Shown here: positions 36,323 to 47,111 of the stretch, piece after piece
Layout of the letters: each line of letters starts with the position of its first letter
Position numbering within the stretch: position 1 is the stretch's first letter
NCBI RefSeq assembly: GCF_019649055.1
Contig: NW_026570227.1
Location: forward strand, 2,728,001 to 2,792,000
Direction: 5' to 3'
Source: Paramacrobiotus metropolitanus
Taxonomy: Eukaryota > Tardigrada > Eutardigrada > Parachela > Macrobiotidae
DNA: 64,000 nucleotides
The notes under the pieces: generated by a model
The model's input: only the letters and a program-made list of their open reading frames with translations
Database searches by the model: none
Told to the model about the DNA's origin: nothing
Position numbers and translations under genes: made by a program

Positions 36323-37405
36323 CACGTTTCACAGACTTTGATTTACCATACCGCCGGTTAGACCGGAATTACCGTAACCGACATCTCATCACATAAGTTT
36401 ACTGAGAAGTGGGTGCAGTCATTAAATTTTGTCGAAACGGCTAGACTGGAAATTAAAAAAGGGTCATCTACCAATGTTTCCTTACGTTGACTGTTTACGA
36501 TTTGATCGCTAACATTAATGCAGACACATACTTCGGTTGCGCATTCAAGATAAAGGTTTTTGCAGCATTTTCATTAAATTTCTTCGTGCGTACGTGTTAT
36601 GCACGTTTGTTTTACTTAAGTTGTGTTTACGTATCGATCGGTTTCAAGTGTAGTGACTTGTTTTTCAAACAATTCATTGTTTTTGTAATAATTAATTTCC
36701 GTATTTCAATAAAAAAGTAAGTTTTATCTCGAAGGTTGGTCAGTGATTCAGTACCATACACGGTACAGATACACGATACACCACAAAAATTTTACCGGTG
36801 TTTTGGCCATACAAAATGTCTGCCGGCGTTTCAACATTGGCGATCCAGAATTCTGGACTGGTAATACCGGACTACTCGAGTATACGTTTTTTGAACTGTG
36901 CGCGTCCATACATCAGTATTAAATAATACCCTTTCTTCTAAATAGCAACATAAATGTAATGTGACTGCCAACTCGTACTTATAAACTGCAATGATGGGAG
37001 TTGATAACTTATCTTATTCGTCGATAATATTCCGGAACAGCAGCGTGCAAAGATGCAGTACACACAGCCGATAGATGCACAATTGCAGTACAATACAGTA
37101 ATAGAAATCATGACTGATTTACATATACGGTAGTCCAATACATTATAAGTACAACATTACAACAATCACAAACACTGGCAACTACGAAGTATGGGACATT
37201 GTTTTCAAAAGAACCGGTTGTCATTCAATGGATCCACATATTGCCAGCGGATATTCGGTAAACACGACTTATGTTTGTGACAGTGTGTCAAAACCGCATT
37301 CTGCCCACAAGGAATCTCTTAGTTTTATTGGTTTTCTTACAAATATCTTAAATGTTGTCGGTACGTGGCATGTATGCAGTTGGGTGGTGTACACTGTACA
37401 GTGCT
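36323..37405. other. Spacer upstream of unit E; no gene recognised
   Basis: AT-rich; presumed promoter of unit E at its right end. Open frames here lack support. Confidence 0.35.
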
Positions 37406-40220
37406 ATGCCTACATTGACTATGTTTATTTCCGTTGTTGGTCTTTTCATGTTGCCAAAATTGTTGGTTTTTTCATTAGCATCTTCTACAAACCTACCAAC
37501 GAGTAAGTAACATGAAAAGGCTGCGGCAGTGATTTCCAGATTTTAGATTATGATACAACTTACCGAGCAGATTGGCGAGATTTCATCGATCCCGAAATCC
37601 TGGCTAAAGGCAGCGACGCTAGCCTTTACGACACTGACCTGCTGGAAGGCGACATTACCGGACTCGAGGCTCTGCAAGTATTACTGTGACATTAAATAAT
37701 AGACAGTTAAACAGTGTCATACAAAGATGTGCTAAAATTTATTTCGGGCAACTTAGGCAGAAATTGGTTCAAACGAAATTGTTCATTCGATGTCTCATCA
37801 CAACGCTTCTTGTTCGGGTTCCAGTTGTCACATGGAGCGGCCAATGCGATTGACAAGGCTGACTCGTTTTGGCCAAACAACACCATCCCATATACATTTT
37901 CAAAGAAGCAATTTGCAACGCTGAGTAAAACTTTATCTTAGCAAAAATTACATAATAAAAAAATTATCGGTCGCGTTAGAATGATCTGATTAATTCTAAA
38001 CTTAATCGTGTCCGAAAATGGGTTAGCGCCACAAGAAATCCGAATTGTGCTGGAGTCTATGGATATTATCAGTCATTTGACCGGGAACTGTATCCAGTTC
38101 GTGGAGCGAACAGATGAAGAGGACTACATTAACTTTCAGAAAGGATTGCAGTCAGTACTGCATTGTTGATGAAGTACAATTGTGTTTTGCCCTATTGATG
38201 TGAAAGACTTCCTGTTTCGTATTGATTGTAGATGCATGTCAAATATTGGTCGAACGGGCGGTAAACAGACCGTGACTTATGCAACCGGATGTCTGAAGAA
38301 TCACGGAGATGTCCAGCACGAACTGATGCACACAATGGGATTTTTCCATGAGCACTCCCGAGCTGATCGAGATCAGCATGTTATTATTATCTGGGATAAC
38401 ATTGATGAGAGTAAGATTATAGCTTCGATAATGTTGGAGAAAGTATAGAAACGTCCTCTGCCGCTTTGTACTATCGATAAAAACGCAACCAACTGTTGTT
38501 ATAACTATGTACTTATTATAAATTGTGGCGTCCACTTGGGTCCTTCTGCGCAAGCCGGCGTGATAAGCGTAATACTGTGGTCAATATTTCCTTGTTTTAG
38601 GTGACAAAGAGCAGTTCGCCATACACGAATCCGGGAATACGTACGGACTTCCGTACGACTACGAATCGATTATGCATTATAAGTATAACGCCTTTGCCAA
38701 GGACAGTAGTATTCCGACTATTGTACCGAAAGCCAAACGAGCCAAAATCGGACAGAGCGAAAATTTAAGCCCGTTGGATATCACCAGAATTCATCGACGT
38801 TTTCGTTGCCCGGTTGCCGCAGCTAGCACGTTCATAGGTACTGTACAAGCTTGTCCGGTAATTTCTTACGAATCAATACAGCGAAATACACAAATTTACG
38901 ACGTAGTGTAGTGGCAATTGCCATAGGACAAACTCAGCGCTAAATATGTGCTGTTTGTACCTTACCTTTGTACCTTGAAATTACCGGACAAGCTTGTACT
39001 TAAATATGCGTACAAGCGGTACAGCAGTGACCAGTCATAATTATGTATTGCATATAATTTAATTGTTATTGATGTTTTTATACACAGTAATGTCTGAGGT
39101 GATTATTGTTTGAATGGTAATCAGTTTATCGTTTTAAGGAGGATCAAAGAAAACTTTTAGCACCCCACAGCCACTGGAAACTGACGGTAACTGCGCAAAA
39201 ATTAATAAGTTTGTCCGAAACTTGTCTTCAATAACTCTAAAACCTCACAGCTACGCAGATTGATACATTGATTACAATACCAAAGATTTCATAATAATCA
39301 TACTAGCGGACCCAAAGGAAATTGAATTTCGTTAAGTACTGTTTTGCTGTGACACATTTATAGATAGAACTACGACTGTTGTCACTACCAGAAAACGAAT
39401 ACTATTATCCTCCTCATCGGTTTTTGCGCACGCTGACGAGCCATTTCCGACATTTTCCCTTGCTCCGATGCGCGCGGATGAGTGCAAGGCCCAAAACACA
39501 CAACACTGTCAACCTCCGTGGGAATACCAAGAATGTGCCGCATTTAAAGGATTGTTGATTGTTTGCATGTATGGCTCACCAAGCATCGAAGAAATAACAG
39601 CAATGACCACATCCATGTCCAAACCTCCGCTGCGACCAATCGAGATGCACATGGCCGACGGACCAATACTCACGTCGCACAATTTTCGACTCATACAGAA
39701 ACAAGTCATTGCTTTTGAACTATCAAACTGCGAGAATTCCCGATCACTCGGACGTCTGCCGGCTCTGGGCTTCGCTAACCTGCTCGAACTGAACATAATA
39801 GAATGCGATGATTTAGACATTGGGAAGAATGATCTGATATCGTTTCGCAAATTGCGCATATTTACTGTTAAAAGTCGGCCATACTCCAGTTCTCCACCGA
39901 TTCGCACACTGGAAAAGGACTCCTTCAGCGATTTACCCGATTTGCGAGTGATTTCTTTGGAATATGACTCGAGTCTTCATAGTCAGTCTGCACTGTGATT
40001 GTACGTTTACGTGGTACCGACAATGGTGGCAAGATAACACCAGACTACTGCGTGAAGCTACGGTGGGCGCGGTTTACACGTTAAGCGGATCATTTACGAA
40101 TTCCGTGTATCGCAGGAAGAGCCTGTATTTGCCGATCGATTGCGAATCACCCCCATCCAGTTGTCGGATATTCATTTTGAACAGATGGAATATTCGGTGA
40201 ATGTGCCGGACTGTCCCTGA
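37406..40220 (+). CDS. Astacin-linker-LRR unit E: secreted zinc metalloprotease with intact protease half
   Basis: Exons 37406-37502, 37571-37677, 37825-37924, 38027-38150, 38232-38410, 38601-38837, 39139-39186 and 39364-40220, all phase-matched. Signal peptide MPTLTMFISVVGLFMLPKLL. Propeptide with LLEGDITG (the Asp that caps the zinc in pro-astacins). Mature domain from about WPNNTIPYTF; zinc site [15 protein letters not shown] at 38317-38361; Met-turn SIMHYKYNAF; ends RRFRCPVAAA. A short linker and an LRR domain follow. The LRR frame is broken twice: a net deletion near 39975 just before the cap (LHCDCTFTWYRQWW resumes in another frame) and another near 40160 before the terminal VPDCP. The product may therefore be a protease with a truncated LRR tail, or the gene may be newly inactivated. 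Expected to act outside the cell, cleaving proteins. Protease assignment is strong. Confidence 0.8.
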
Positions 40221-40779
40221 TCGATTCTCACAGGCTTTACTGTCCAAAAGGTCTTCCGACGGCAACATAGTACTTATAAAGTAAAGACAACATTTTTGTG
40301 TCAGAGTAGACCGATCATTCTTAACTGCTTACTTAGTAGTTTATAAATTTTTACGTTTAAAGCGTCTTGATTAATCAGTGTCAGGGCAGCTACAGTGGTG
40401 TGTCAATGAGCAGTGAGCACACTGTTGCCAAATTAAACGTCGCACTTTGGCTGTATATTTTTATGGCACCGTTATTACGGATTATTCACGGTCACAGTAT
40501 TGATTACGGACAACGATAGTCACAATATTACGGGTTATTCACGGTCAGAATATTGATTTACGTACTTAATAACACTATTAATTGTCAGATTTGGCATACT
40601 CACAGCCGTCAAATCAAAGATGCATAACAGGCCGCAGCAACTCGACTCTCTCGAAAATTTAAGACCGACAATCTGACCCGTTTGATTACAATCAGATAAA
40701 TGTCATGAATACCGAATACTTGGAATGTTATTGCAGATTTCTGGCAAATATTGTCCACGACCGTTCTTTTCAAGACTTT
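40221..40779. other. Intergenic; no gene recognised
   Basis: Lies between convergent genes (unit E plus, receptor minus). Contains a repeated tattac(g)ggttattcacggtca block at about 40470-40550, two copies. Confidence 0.5.
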
Positions 40780-41886
40780 TCATGTAACATTCGATTTCAT
40801 AGAAGTTGGTGCGCTAGCGATCTTCTCCCGTTTGCACACCCGTCGCCACACTTTCACAATATAATCATGCACATTGCGCAAACTTAAGCAGAAGAACACC
40901 GGATCCAGCAGCGCCTGCAGCGGGAACAACGTCCCCTGCACATTCCGCAGGGTCTCCAACTTCCGAGGCGGTATAAACTTAATCATCTCATAATAAACCG
41001 TACTGGGGATCCAGCAGACTACCGCGCACACCGTGAATAAGGTCAACACCATAAACGGCCGGGACTTCCCGCGTTTCTTTGCGCTCTCCATACCCGGTGC
41101 CGGTCGCCGCAGCGTCTTCTTGCGCTTGACCTCCTTCCACAGGAGAAACGGATAGCACACCGGGATGAACACCTTCGGGACTTGGAACACCCACACCGCT
41201 GCAAATGTCGACCACCCGAAATGCCCAGGTATGATTAAATAACAACCTCGGGCGTTGGACTGTCGAAACTGCGCTCCGCCGAACACCACCGGCAACAGAA
41301 GGATGTGGACGTAAATCGTCATTGCCAAACACAGCAAACCAGCCACCATCGCATTATGACGGTTTTTATAACCGATGGGCCAGAACAACGCCCAGGCCCG
41401 GTTGATACTGATGAGGAGGTGGATGTGTAAGGTCACGGCCGCCACGACGTAGATAGAATAAATGTGTACGGTGCAGGCGTCGCTGCCCAGCCACCAGTCT
41501 TCTAAGGAAAAAGTCAGGATTTTCAGTGGATTGTCAAGACCGATGAAAATGATGTTGCTGCACAGGAGCGCGATGATGTACTGGTTAAACGGGGTGCGCA
41601 AGGTTTTCTCTTTGAGAAGGAGGATCAAGACGCCGATGTTGACGATGAGGGTGGCGGTTGTCATTGTCAGCAGACCGGTCGGGGAAAAGTTGGAATGGGT
41701 GTTATTTGTAGAGAGGTTACCAAATGCACGTGAACCATTGTACGCTGCTGTAGAATTGAGAAAAATCGTATTGTACATTGCGGTACACGTTGAACAGCAA
41801 AAAGATAACTTATCTAAAGTTTCTGCAAAAGGAATACTTATTAATCGCCCCCAAATTACGTATAACAGCGGATTCTGTATGCGCAC
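40780..41886 (-). CDS. Rhodopsin-like (class A) G-protein-coupled receptor, orphan
   Basis: Intronless frame of up to 368 codons. The likely start is the first ATG or an internal one near MYNTIFLNSTAAYNGS, which opens an N-glycosylated extracellular tail (several N-X-S/T sites). Seven hydrophobic segments follow, including TM1 TATLIVNIGVLILLL, TM3 ending INRAWALFWP (in place of D/E-R-Y), TM6 FTVCAVVCWIPSTVYYEMI with the class A C-W-x-P motif, and TM7 LFPLQALLDPVFFCL with DPxxF in place of NPxxY. A basic third loop (KEVKRKKTLRRP) and a short basic tail precede the stop. GC content is higher than in its flanks. Ligand unknown. The departures from consensus suggest a lineage-specific receptor subfamily. 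Confidence 0.85.
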   Translation of the reverse strand: MRIQNPLLYVIWGRLISIPFAETLDKLSFCCSTCTAMYNTIFLNSTAAYNGSRAFGNLSTNNTHSNFSPTGLLTMTTATLIVNIGVLILLLKEKTLRTPFNQYIIALLCSNIIFIGLDNPLKILTFSLEDWWLGSDACTVHIYSIYVVAAVTLHIHLLISINRAWALFWPIGYKNRHNAMVAGLLCLAMTIYVHILLLPVVFGGAQFRQSNARGCYLIIPGHFGWSTFAAVWVFQVPKVFIPVCYPFLLWKEVKRKKTLRRPAPGMESAKKRGKSRPFMVLTLFTVCAVVCWIPSTVYYEMIKFIPPRKLETLRNVQGTLFPLQALLDPVFFCLSLRNVHDYIVKVWRRVCKREKIASAPTSMKSNVT

Positions 41887-42723
41887 TGAATTTTATAATC
41901 CGCTGACGTAGATGGAAAACAATACTTTACCCTCGCTTATATTATAGGCATGCTAAGCCCAGGTGCTGTTATGAATATGAAATCATCAGATCAAATTTCT
42001 ATTAAGGAAATCAGTTAGTCGATGACGGAAGTACACAATATCTGGCCGGAAGCCACGGTACATAATCCCATTGGAAATCCACGGCTTTTTATGATGGGCT
42101 GTGTAATCCACGCCGATTTACAAGGAAAACAATTCTTGGAAAAGGGATGGGTGTGATAATTAGTATACGGATGGGATGTGGGTATTCTTGGATGTACTTT
42201 GAAGACGGGATGGCGGAAATGTGCGAATGCTTGTGCGTAAGCGCACGAACGAAGCCACCTGGCTCGATAGTTGCCATTTACCAATGTCTTATGCCACCTT
42301 CTAATGCTGCCTAACGTCTGCACGCGGTTCGCTGTTCAGTGATTACTTCGGTAACAACGCTGTGGCGCGAGCGTATGTAGTCAAATATTTTTACCGGCGT
42401 TCAATAAATTGAGTAAATATTGTTTAAACAATACGTTGAAGCCGGGCAGGGTGAACTACTTCGCAAGTGCCCCCACTGAATTGGCTTCTCAGCAATGTTA
42501 GTGCGGTCAGTGAAGCTTGCAACCGCATTCAAAGAAATAATATTTACTAATCAATTACAAAATACGAAAGAAAATGCCACAATCAAATATAAATTACAAT
42601 ACATTACCGCAAAAAGTTAACCTTGCTCTCCATCTAACCGTAGGCGACAAAACCTTTTGATACACCACCGGTACCGTAAATGACTAACGAACTCTCCAAT
42701 ACTTTGTCATTCGCAAAGCACGG
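41887..42723. other. Intergenic; no gene recognised
   Basis: Overlapping small frames on the minus strand at 42015-42323 show no family resemblance. Confidence 0.4.
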
Positions 42724-43140
42724 TCACGTGATCATGGTGAGGTACGCCTCCTGCACAGCCCATTCGTAGAACAGATCGTCGAACTTGAACCAGCATTGGT
42801 AACGCCCGGCATGATTTGCCTGCACCCGTGAAATGGTCAAAGTGGAATAACAGTGGCATGTTCCATCATAGGCGGTATTAATACTCCCATCAAAACCAGT
42901 CTTTGCGAAAACACGGGCCTGAAATTCATCGATTCCCTCAGCGTATAAAAGATGGTCTTCGTTACTCAAAAGGAAACGATTTTCAAAACTACCCCTAATC
43001 GCTGAATACTTGACATTACATGGGAAACGGGCGGTGTCACCCACTTTGACCGTCACTTTGAGCATCGGTGGCTCATCAAGGATACAGAACAAAAAAAGCT
43101 GCTTTGATTTAATAAGCTCAGTTGAAAGAAGTACCGTCAA
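42724..43140 (-). CDS. Single immunoglobulin-like domain protein
   Basis: A minus-strand frame of about 138 codons. It has an Ig V/I-set signature: TARFPCNV for the B-strand Cys and STLTISRVQANHAGRYQCWF for the E-F strands and second Cys, plus a CHC pair in between. The frame ends shortly after the domain (EAYLTMIT, then stop), with no membrane anchor. No in-frame ATG precedes the domain; a hydrophobic run LFLFCIL lies just upstream and may be part of a signal peptide whose first exon was not found, or the start is non-canonical. Likely secreted or cell-surface recognition protein. Partial model. Confidence 0.65.
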   Translation of the reverse strand: MTVLLSTELIKSKQLFLFCILDEPPMLKVTVKVGDTARFPCNVKYSAIRGSFENRFLLSNEDHLLYAEGIDEFQARVFAKTGFDGSINTAYDGTCHCYSTLTISRVQANHAGRYQCWFKFDDLFYEWAVQEAYLTMIT

Positions 43141-43509
43141 GAAAGTTTCGCAGCTTTTTCGTATGTCGTATCATCAGACTCGTATGTCAAGCCAAATCAA
43201 GCTTAGTTAGAAGATTGTAACAGGCTGTGTATACTTCTAAAAAAAGCAAAGCTGCACACACAACAACGCAAAAGTCGCCCAGCATCTCAACCGCCGCAAC
43301 ACATCCTATAGTGCTAAAAAAACGTATCTAAAAAAGAACACCCCAGGCACAATGCTATTGTGCGCCTTGCCCACAGTGGCACCTGTTGCAGATAGTCGAA
43401 GTAAAAAAATAGATTTATAACGAATGCGGTCACTGTAGGTAAAACAATATCCAAGGAAAAACAATGAAAACAAGATTGGCGGAGCATCCATAGGGCCACG
43501 GGATTGACT
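43141..43509. other. 3' flank of F-box gene 1; start of duplicated segment
   Basis: 43360-43500 is alignable with 46970-47100 beyond the stop of the second copy, so the duplication includes the 3' flank. No gene. Confidence 0.45.
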
Positions 43510-46257
43510 TTAGTGGGTATTTTTATTGTTATTGTCATCATCGTCTGACTCTATCCGGTCTTTCTTGTCAGGCTTTTTCTTAGCATCTGGTCCTCTCTTG
43601 GCGCCACCACTGGCTGCACTTGCCCCTCCTTGACGGGCTGCTCCCGTGTCCTTATACGAACGTTTTCTCTTCTCGCCGGGGATTTCTGACATTTTTCCAG
43701 CGAGACCTTTTCGAACAAACCGGTGAGAATTCAATAGAAAAAAGAAAACCGTGTAAAAATTTAATTAACACAACAGCTCCAAACTTGCACTGCTTTCAGT
43801 CACGCTGAATGTTTAAATCGACGCTTGACAGCATGCTGAAGAATAAACAAGCTGCCTGTATACAGCAGTTCTGCTGTCAAATTATATGGCAGTCAAGCCG
43901 GGTTGCACAGTGGCTTTAAGTTCATAAAGGCTATGCAGAATACAGTATTTCTTACAGTATGGCTAAGATCACAAATAATGCAAACCTGGATTTCCAAAAG
44001 ATTCCTGCAGTTTCATCAGGAAATGCTGCGCAAGGGACGATAATTCTGCCACTCGCAAGTCCTTTATGCCGTCCCAGCACCACTTCTTCCCGCGATACTG
44101 CAACGACGACCGCGGATCCGCTGTCTGTGTCGCACAAAGAATCTAGCGCAGCACAAATAGTCTGTCTTCGAAACAGCATGACAATCGCTCACATATTGCG
44201 AAGAGTAAAATAATCGATAATACAAAGAAGCAAAGGAGTAAATTTTGGAAGAATTTTGATATTTACGATCAAAATGGAGTTTAAAATTCATTTCTGCGCG
44301 CTGAGTACGTTGTGCAACTTTGGATGCCTGAGTACCTCTACTAGGTAGCTCTCAAAATACATATGCAGATATTTGTAAAATTAATACAAGCCATTTTGAT
44401 TGGAGAAAGACAGTTTCAGCTAAAGACAAAAGTTCTAAACAACGATGATGACAATCGTTTGCAATAGTACGTCAGCAACGTTGGAGCAGTGTTTTTTTAT
44501 AACAACTCACCTTGCAAGCCGTACTGGTTAAGGGATCAGCCGTATTCCCTTTCAACCACTGCGCTAACGTTTGCTGTTTTCGACCACTCGTCACTGCTAA
44601 GCCGGCATTCATCCCTTCCCATAAAGCGCCATCGAAATCCGCATTAACCTTGATGCGCGGCGTCGTAATCTCCATGACCGGTGTCCAGTGAGAAACGTCG
44701 CCTTCGGTCCACTCGTTGGTGTAATCCAGATTTACCTCAAAGTTGATCAACTGCAGGGTGTCGCAGGGAAGACCTCGGCACGCTGCCGTGAAATCACCCC
44801 AGCGTACGCCAACTTTGTTTCTGTATTCACCGACAGCCGTTTCCGCATCTGCTCGGTGAAACAGACATTCTCGGCGGTCGTCCAGCAGATAGCTGTGGTC
44901 ACAATGCAGACAGCAACGAGCGCCAATGATCCGAATAACATCCAGTCGAATGTTGCCGATCTGCTGGGTAATATACTGCACCATGTCCAGTATTTCCAGG
45001 GTAACTGTGTCTCTCAGCAGCCACGATGGATCGGCCACCGTTAAAGTTTTTGTGGATGGGCGCAAACATTTAAAGATAGGAGCCAGTGTACAGTACAGAA
45101 GGCGATCCAGACGAACTGTCTCGTCTTCGCTCCAGGCAATAACAATATTAGCCGTCAGTATGGGCACCTGCAGAATGTTGTCCCACATGGAACACACAAT
45201 GCGGAGAGAGTTCTGCGTTAGTGTGTTGAGATGCGAGAAGACCTCCGTCCAAAGTTCCACCAATAGCATTGCACTGTCTGACTCGACTTCGGCGACCGAG
45301 ACGGAAGATGCGGGCGCGCGCAGAAGCCCGGTCAACCATTTCATAAAGCGTCTGGAAGGTTCGTGCTGATATTTCTGGAAAGCAAAGCTAAAACTGTGAT
45401 TTAATGCGTCCGAGTACAGAGACAGCCTGGTGCAGAGACAGACAGGTTCGCTTGCCGCGTAAACAATACGCCATCTGTTCTAGTTAATACCATAATTATC
45501 TCCGCATATTTGCCTTAATATGACTTGTACCAGTAATTAACGTATTCCGAAAGGTAGTAAGTGATTTGTTTTATTCTGTATGTTTGATAACTTACCACCG
45601 AATTCTCCTCCTGGATCCTTTCCATCTCTTCAGAGATATTTCGAAGATGAACGTACCAGAGCCGTCCATCCACGACATCCACCAGAGAAAACGCAAAGTA
45701 ATCAGCAGCGAAACCGGAATCTGGCGCATGAATGTGTAGTTGGTCTCTCAGTTCTTCTGCGGACACTGAGCCACACCAGGCGGGCAACTGGACACTGACT
45801 TTCTCGAATTCATCCCTCTCAGTAAGTCTAAAACAGTGCAGAGGCAATCAGTTCAAAGAAAATTTCAAACATAGTTTTCTGTTGCCTACCGACTGCTCAG
45901 GTCTCTCTCGCGAACTCGTTCGTCCGGGACGATATCCGTGTGCACCGCCTTGTCCTTGTCGACCCACTGGACAACTACCACGCCGTAATGCTTGCGTAAG
46001 TGCTCAGCCGTATACCAAATCCACGGATCGCCGGAATTCTGGCGCATCAGCACTTCGGTGGTAGTGGACTTTGCCGAAGGATAACGATCAGGTGAGAAGA
46101 TTTTACTGCCGAAGGGGAGGAGACGGCGACCTTCGGCGGAACTTAGAAAGTCAACAAGGAACCCATCATCAGTCACATCTACAACGCGTCCGTGGCGACG
46201 CAGACCGTCATCACCCACGACATCGACGCTGTTGGCTGTGTAGATTCCGCACAACAT
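43510..46257 (-). CDS. F-box-like protein, copy 1 (about 605 aa)
   Basis: Exons 46257-45890, 45827-45596, 45374-44511, 44142-43986 and 43706-43510; junction phases 2, 0, 0, 1 agree. The N-terminal module has MLCGIYTANSVDVVGDDG and RHGRVVDVTDDGFLVDF (chromo/Tudor-like SH3 barrel look, unassigned) and WIWYTAEHL. The second has HIHAPDSGFAADYFAFSLVD. The third exon begins an F-box-like helix set, LLVELWTEVFSHLNTLTQNS followed by RIVCSMWDNIL, and a long unassigned substrate-side region. The last exons encode DLRVAELSSLAQHF and a basic/acidic low-complexity tail (KKKPDKKDRIESDDDDNNN). F-box proteins usually recruit substrates to SCF ubiquitin ligases; that role is inferred. The exon 4 donor differs from copy 2: GTAAGC has become GAAATC and a GTTTGC nine bases on keeps the frame. 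Confidence 0.7.
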
Positions 46258-46499
46258 GGCGAAAGACTACCAATAGGTTTGCTAGAGCAAAAATATCACC
46301 ATATATTTTCTTATTCATAAAAAAATTGAAAAATACTAAAAAACTACTCGTAGACTCGGTACTTGCCGTTTTAAGAAAACACTGAAAATTCAGTCGATCA
46401 GCTCTTTGTGGGTCAGTGGAGGCCACTGGATGATCACGTTGTAAAAGCTCTGTGAAACGCCGCCTGTACGCTTGGGATTTGCATGTAGTGCCTTCATTT

Positions 46500-46540
46500 A
46501 ACCTCATTGGTGGATTTATGCCCACTGTCTAGTCTTGGAT
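46500..46540 (-). promoter_or_regulatory. Conserved 5'-flank block of F-box gene 1
   Basis: cattggtggatttatgccca followed by ctgtctagtctt is shared with the 5' flank of copy 2 at 50020-50050. Its inverted CCAAT-like core (ATTGG) and conservation amid diverged flanks suggest a regulatory element. Inference only. Confidence 0.35.
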
Positions 46541-47111
46541 TTTTTATTTCACGCAGTACGGAAACGTCCCGTTTTAAATGCGACCTATTTTCCATTTACC
46601 ATACAGGCCGGTTGGGTCAGGGCAGAATGCGGCGATTTAGAATTGCTTTTCGCCTGATGTTTGACCTTGTGTCACATTTTTCCTTTCCTATGACCGGCTC
46701 CTGCATCTGTGTGATATTAAAATGGTCTGATATCCAATGCAAAATATTTTGTACACTTTGTTCTTTTTCGTCGAGAATAGACAGAAAAGACAGTTTTGTT
46801 TGATAGACTAAATTCAGGAAAAGTGAGAACTTTACGGTGACACCAAAAGTCAAGCGGTGTTAAAGTTATAAACACGACTGTCTAAAAATACCGCAAATAT
46901 GAGAGTAATCAAAGCACAAAGTTAACGATGTCAGCCATCTTAAAATTCCGCCACGTTTCAATGCTGCTGGGCGCCTTGCCCCCTATGGCACCTCGTGCGA
47001 ACAGAGAAAAAATAAAGAAGAAAAAAGGGATTGATGACGACAGCGGCCGCTGTAGGAGAAAAAAGAACAGCAGGGAAAACGGGAGCCGTGGTGCATCCAT
47101 GGAGACTACAT

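Noticed and set aside
42015-42323. Minus-strand frame of 102 codons
   Set aside because: No recognisable family, unusual composition, no supporting splice or promoter signal.
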